Part shown: positions 62,801-64,000 of the stretch, piece by piece | Layout: the number at the start of each line of letters is the position of its first letter | How positions within the stretch are numbered: the stretch's first letter is position 1 | NCBI GenBank assembly: GCA_029783825.1 | Contig: JAREIK010002991.1 | Location: forward strand, 117,001 to 181,000 | DNA: 64,000 nucleotides | Direction of reading: 5' to 3' | Source: Sapria himalayana | Taxonomy: Eukaryota; Streptophyta; Magnoliopsida; Malpighiales; Rafflesiaceae | Notes under the pieces: model-generated | Told to the model about the DNA's origin: nothing | Database searches by the model: none | What the model saw: the letters and a program-made list of their open reading frames with translations, nothing else | Program-made: the position numbers and the translations under genes

Positions 62801-63060
62801 TAAGAAGAATAACAAAATAAAAAAAGAATAAGGAGAATAAAAAAAATAAAATAAAAAGAATAAGAAGAATAATAATAAGAATAATTAGAATAAATAAGAA
62901 TAATTAGAATAAAAAAATAAGAAGAATAATAAGAATAAGAAGAAGAATAAATAAGAATTATAAGAATAAGAATTAGAAAAAGAAGAATTAGAAAAATAAA
63001 AAGAATAAAAAGTATAAGAAAAATAAGAAAATTAAGAAGAATAAAAATAATAAGAAGAAT
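56896..63060. repeat. Long AAG/AAT-type simple repeat, main block
   Basis: More than 6 kb of A-rich, C-poor sequence built from AAGAAT, AATAAG, AATAAT and AAAAAT units. The strand asymmetry gives many open frames rich in Phe, Leu, Ile, Tyr and Ser on the minus strand and Lys/Asn on the plus strand; none is a gene. Inside it, a segment with the phrase AATAACAAGAATAATT recurs near 58645, 58957 and 59223 as part of a larger tandem unit of about 270-310 bp. Confidence 0.9.
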
Positions 63061-63164
63061 TGCTTATAAGAAATATTTTTCTAATACTTATCAATTAACC
63101 GCACCCCCCCCCCCCAATAAATAATTTTCGAAGAAAAATGGGGAACTAATAATATTTTTTCCCC

Positions 63165-64000
63165 CAAAGAAATCAAAAGCCTCTCTATTCTTCACAAATA
63201 CACTTTCTTTGAGAAATTTTCTAAAGGACGACAGTGATTTGAATAGATAAGAGATTTCTGCTCCTCTTTGAAACTCATAGGTTTGATTAAGCTTGGGGCG
63301 AGTGATGACACTCACGTTTTGGTACAACTATTCATAGAAGAGGACTTGCTATGTTTGTGGATGACGGAGACCTGGAATATTTTGGGTTACTCAATGCGAG
63401 TATTCAAATGGGCACCAAATTTTAACATCAAAGAAGAAAACCCTCTTATTCCGGTTTGGTTTCTTCTTCCCCTTTTGCCCATTCATTTATTTAATAAAAC
63501 TTCACTCTTCTTCATCTATAATTTCATCGGAAAATCATTGTTAATGGTTGGAACCACGGCCAATCTCTCGAGACCTAGTGTGGCCATAGTTTGTATTGAA
63601 GTTAATCTTCAATTCCCTATCCCACATAAGAAATGGATTGGCCAAAATATGAAAGTAGGCTTCTGGCAACCTATAATTCCATAAGCGCTTCCTTAGCTAC
63701 TGTAATGAATGAAAGAAAAGGGGACATAAAATGGAAAAATATATAACTATTATTAAGAATCACAAAGAAATACAGAGGAAGAAGATCTGAGTCAGAAAGG
63801 AAGATGAAATGGAAAATCAAGAGGAAACCAATGAGGAAGACATACAAATGGTTGGTCCAGAAGCCTATGCTCTTAAGTTTTACGCCATAGAAACAAACAT
63901 ATACCCTATGCAATCACTTGCACAGAATGTTGATGCTTCGGAAAATGAAAAAAATAAGAACGATGATGGATAAAATTAAAGCGATAGTAATTAGAAATAG
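63165..64000 (+). pseudogene. LINE ORF1 (DUF4283-type) pseudogene, cut by the window end
   Basis: ORF1 of plant L1 LINEs encodes an RNA-binding nucleocapsid-like protein. Translation from about 63195 gives KYTFFEKFSKGRQ and, after two in-frame stops, THVLVQLFIEEDLLCLW, YSMRVFKWAP, PLIPVWFLLPLLPIHLF, IGKSLLMVG, SRPSVAIVCIEV and KVGFWQPI (open 63268-63684), the DUF4283 pattern. After a frameshift a zinc-knuckle remnant follows near 63695-63740, YCNE then stop then KKRGHKMEKY, in which the second and third Cys of CCHC are lost (TGA and TAT). An acidic segment with NQEETNEED follows. Reverse transcriptase, if present, would lie right of the window. Confidence 0.75.

Overview
The window looks like plant (angiosperm) nuclear DNA: very AT-rich, with plant-type Ty1/copia and Ty3/gypsy LTR retrotransposons, L1-type LINE pieces, a tRNA-derived SINE, hAT-like MITEs, a long satellite array, and interrupted exons of two conserved plant genes with GT/AG introns. 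I cannot name the species. I see no complete, undamaged protein-coding gene; most long open frames are products of simple repeats.

Left part (1-15 kb). The minus strand carries a decayed autophagy gene ATG5. Exon 1 (14606-14829) is open and well conserved. A degenerate exon 2 lies near 7744-7810. Exon 3 (3288-3375) has two single-base losses. The two introns (about 6.8 and 4.4 kb) hold a degenerate copia element (3512-7321), a short copia LTR (10291-10427) and several hAT-like MITEs, three of which have recognisable 8-bp target duplications. A SINE lies at 1041.

Middle (15-37 kb). A broken copia pol with its 3' LTR (16560-18784) and a hAT-like MITE (19376-19869) lead to a copia LTR (20174-20602) whose primer-binding-site remnant abuts a roughly 16-kb array of an AT-rich satellite with monomers of about 600 bp (20611-36990). 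Each monomer has a palindrome centred on AGGTTATAACCT and, next to it, a run of about 12 octamers ending mostly in TAAA. A five-monomer block appears twice, about 7.7 kb apart, suggesting higher-order structure. A LINE reverse-transcriptase fragment interrupts the array (34994-36192) and ends in an 18-bp perfect inverted repeat.

Right part (37-64 kb). A second SINE copy lies at 40584. The minus strand at 42827-43786 holds the first three exons of an ER Hsp70 nucleotide-exchange factor (SIL1/HspBP1 family) with an in-frame TAG in exon 2. A Tekay/Del-like gypsy element with most of its 5' half deleted (46358-50970) sits among 8-bp minisatellites. A possible terminal exon of an unidentified gene is at 55373-55594. 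From 56198 to 63060 there is about 6.5 kb of AAG/AAT-type repeat, purine-rich on the + strand and nearly free of C. The window ends in a LINE ORF1 (DUF4283-type) pseudogene.

Together this is a gene-poor, repeat-dominated landscape. The nearest thing to an undescribed system is the satellite, with its octamer-phased block, shared palindrome and higher-order duplication.
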